Of a DNA stretch of 5,861 bases, positions 5,182-5,861 are shown piece by piece (position 1 is the first letter of the stretch; each line of letters begins with the position of its first letter). The stretch spans positions 1-5,861 of the forward strand of contig MTNL01000028.1 of assembly GCA_002010365.1 (NCBI GenBank). The letters run 5' to 3'. Source of the DNA: Candidatus Acetothermia bacterium JdFR-50 (lineage in GTDB: Bacteria; Bipolaricaulota; Bipolaricaulia; Bipolaricaulales; Bipolaricaulaceae). The position numbers and the translations under genes were made by a program. A model generated the notes under the pieces. The model was not told the origin of the DNA. It did no database searches and saw only the letters and a list, made by a program, of their open reading frames with translations.

Positions 5182-5861
5182 AGGGATCATCCCCGACTGG
5201 AAGAAATTCTGGGAAACCATCCACACCCCGCTTCCCACCGTGATCCGTACCAACACCATAAAGACGAGCCCGGAGACATTAAGGCGGCGGCTCGAAGCCA
5301 AGGGCTTCCGTCTGGAACAGTTTGCTTGGAACCCGCTCCTTTTCCAAGTGGAGGGCGAAGTCCCCATCGGGGCCACCGTGGAGCACTGGCTTGGGCTTTA
5401 CTACGTCCAGGAGGCCACCCAAACCCTCCCGGCCCTGGCCCTGGCCCCCAAGCCCGGGGAGCGGGTCCTCGACCTCTGCGCCGCCCCCGGTGGGAAGGCC
5501 ACCCAGATCGCGGCCCTGATGGAGAACCGGGGGACCCTGGTGGCCAACGACATGAACCCCAAGAGGCTGCGGGCTCTGATGGCGAATGTGTATCGGATGG
5601 GGGCGATCTGCTGTGTGGTAACCGAGTGCCGGGGAGAACACTTCCCGGGGGAGGGAATCTTCGATCGGGTATTGGTGGACGCCCCCTGCTCCGCGGAGGG
5701 AACGGCGAGGAAATACCCCCATCTCCGTCAGGGGGCATCCGTCGCTTACATCCAGCGCATGGCGGCGATCCAGCGGGGGCTCCTCTACCGGGCCCTTGAG
5801 CTCGTCAAGCCCGGGGGGATCGTGGTGTACTCCACCTGCACCATCGCCCCCGAGGAGAATG
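5168..5861 (+). CDS. RNA m5C methyltransferase (NOL1/NOP2/Sun family), C-terminus cut off by window edge
   Basis: SAM-dependent enzyme that methylates C5 of cytosine in rRNA or tRNA; RsmB/RsmF relatives modify 16S rRNA. 231 residues are visible. The N-terminal RNA-binding part includes PLPTVIRTNTIKTSPE (21-36). Then come YYVQEAT (78-84), the SAM-binding motif I LDLCAAPGGKATQIA (101-115), motif IV DAPCSAEGTARK (171-182) with Cys174, and motif VI YSTCTIAPEEN (221-231) with the catalytic Cys224. Both cysteines of the family are present. The sequence starts directly at the catalytic-unit N-terminus without a long NusB-like domain, so it is closer to RsmF/NSUN types than to full RsmB; the target base cannot be assigned. 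The ATG lies within the ATPase gene, with a 14-bp overlap and no obvious Shine-Dalgarno, which suggests translational coupling. Confidence 0.95.
   Translation, partial: MERYKGIIPDWKKFWETIHTPLPTVIRTNTIKTSPETLRRRLEAKGFRLEQFAWNPLLFQVEGEVPIGATVEHWLGLYYVQEATQTLPALALAPKPGERVLDLCAAPGGKATQIAALMENRGTLVANDMNPKRLRALMANVYRMGAICCVVTECRGEHFPGEGIFDRVLVDAPCSAEGTARKYPHLRQGASVAYIQRMAAIQRGLLYRALELVKPGGIVVYSTCTIAPEEN

Noticed and set aside
5187..5738. 183-codon open frame on the minus strand opposite the methyltransferase gene
   Set aside because: Composition typical of a GC shadow (Pro, Gly, Arg, Ser runs), while the plus-strand frame has all methyltransferase motifs.

Overview
This is a G+C-rich bacterial window of ordinary chromosomal character. 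It is almost fully coding and has two transcription units that diverge from one intergenic region of about 346 bp. The bacterial assignment rests on Shine-Dalgarno sequences, a sigma-70-type promoter, operon overlaps and the protein families present. The lineage cannot be fixed from the sequence alone. There are no tRNA or rRNA genes, CRISPR arrays, insertion sequences or integrases.

Left half, minus strand: argG (argininosuccinate synthase, complete, 1026-2255) is followed by argH (argininosuccinate lyase, cut off by the window start). The two share a 4-bp ATGA overlap. Together they convert citrulline plus aspartate to argininosuccinate, and then to arginine plus fumarate, the last two steps of arginine synthesis. 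argG starts at a GTG behind a strong GAGGAGG. It is preceded by a good sigma-70 promoter and a leader of about 218 nt.

The argG leader is the most interesting part of the window. It holds (i) two inverted copies of a 23-nt segment, each of which can also fold on itself, and (ii) a 15-nt segment complementary to the argG Shine-Dalgarno region (14 Watson-Crick pairs and one G-U). These pairings overlap, so the RNA can be drawn in two competing states: one buries the ribosome-binding site, and the other competes with the burying stem. This looks like an RNA switch on arginine synthesis and matches no riboswitch class I recognise. The inverted pair could instead be a REP/BIME-like repeat.

Right half, plus strand: csaA (small tRNA-binding-fold protein/chaperone), a GNAT acetyltransferase, a 572-residue ATPase of the unusual ABC class (COG3044/PF09818 type), and an RNA m5C methyltransferase (NOL1/NOP2/Sun family, cut off by the window end). 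They are tightly packed (gaps of 18 and 12 bp, then a 14-bp overlap). Three of the four families touch RNA or tRNA. This suggests an RNA/translation-related cluster, which is an inference. csaA and the ATPase gene lack a Shine-Dalgarno and have -10-like hexamers placed so that transcription could start at or next to the start codon, as in leaderless genes.
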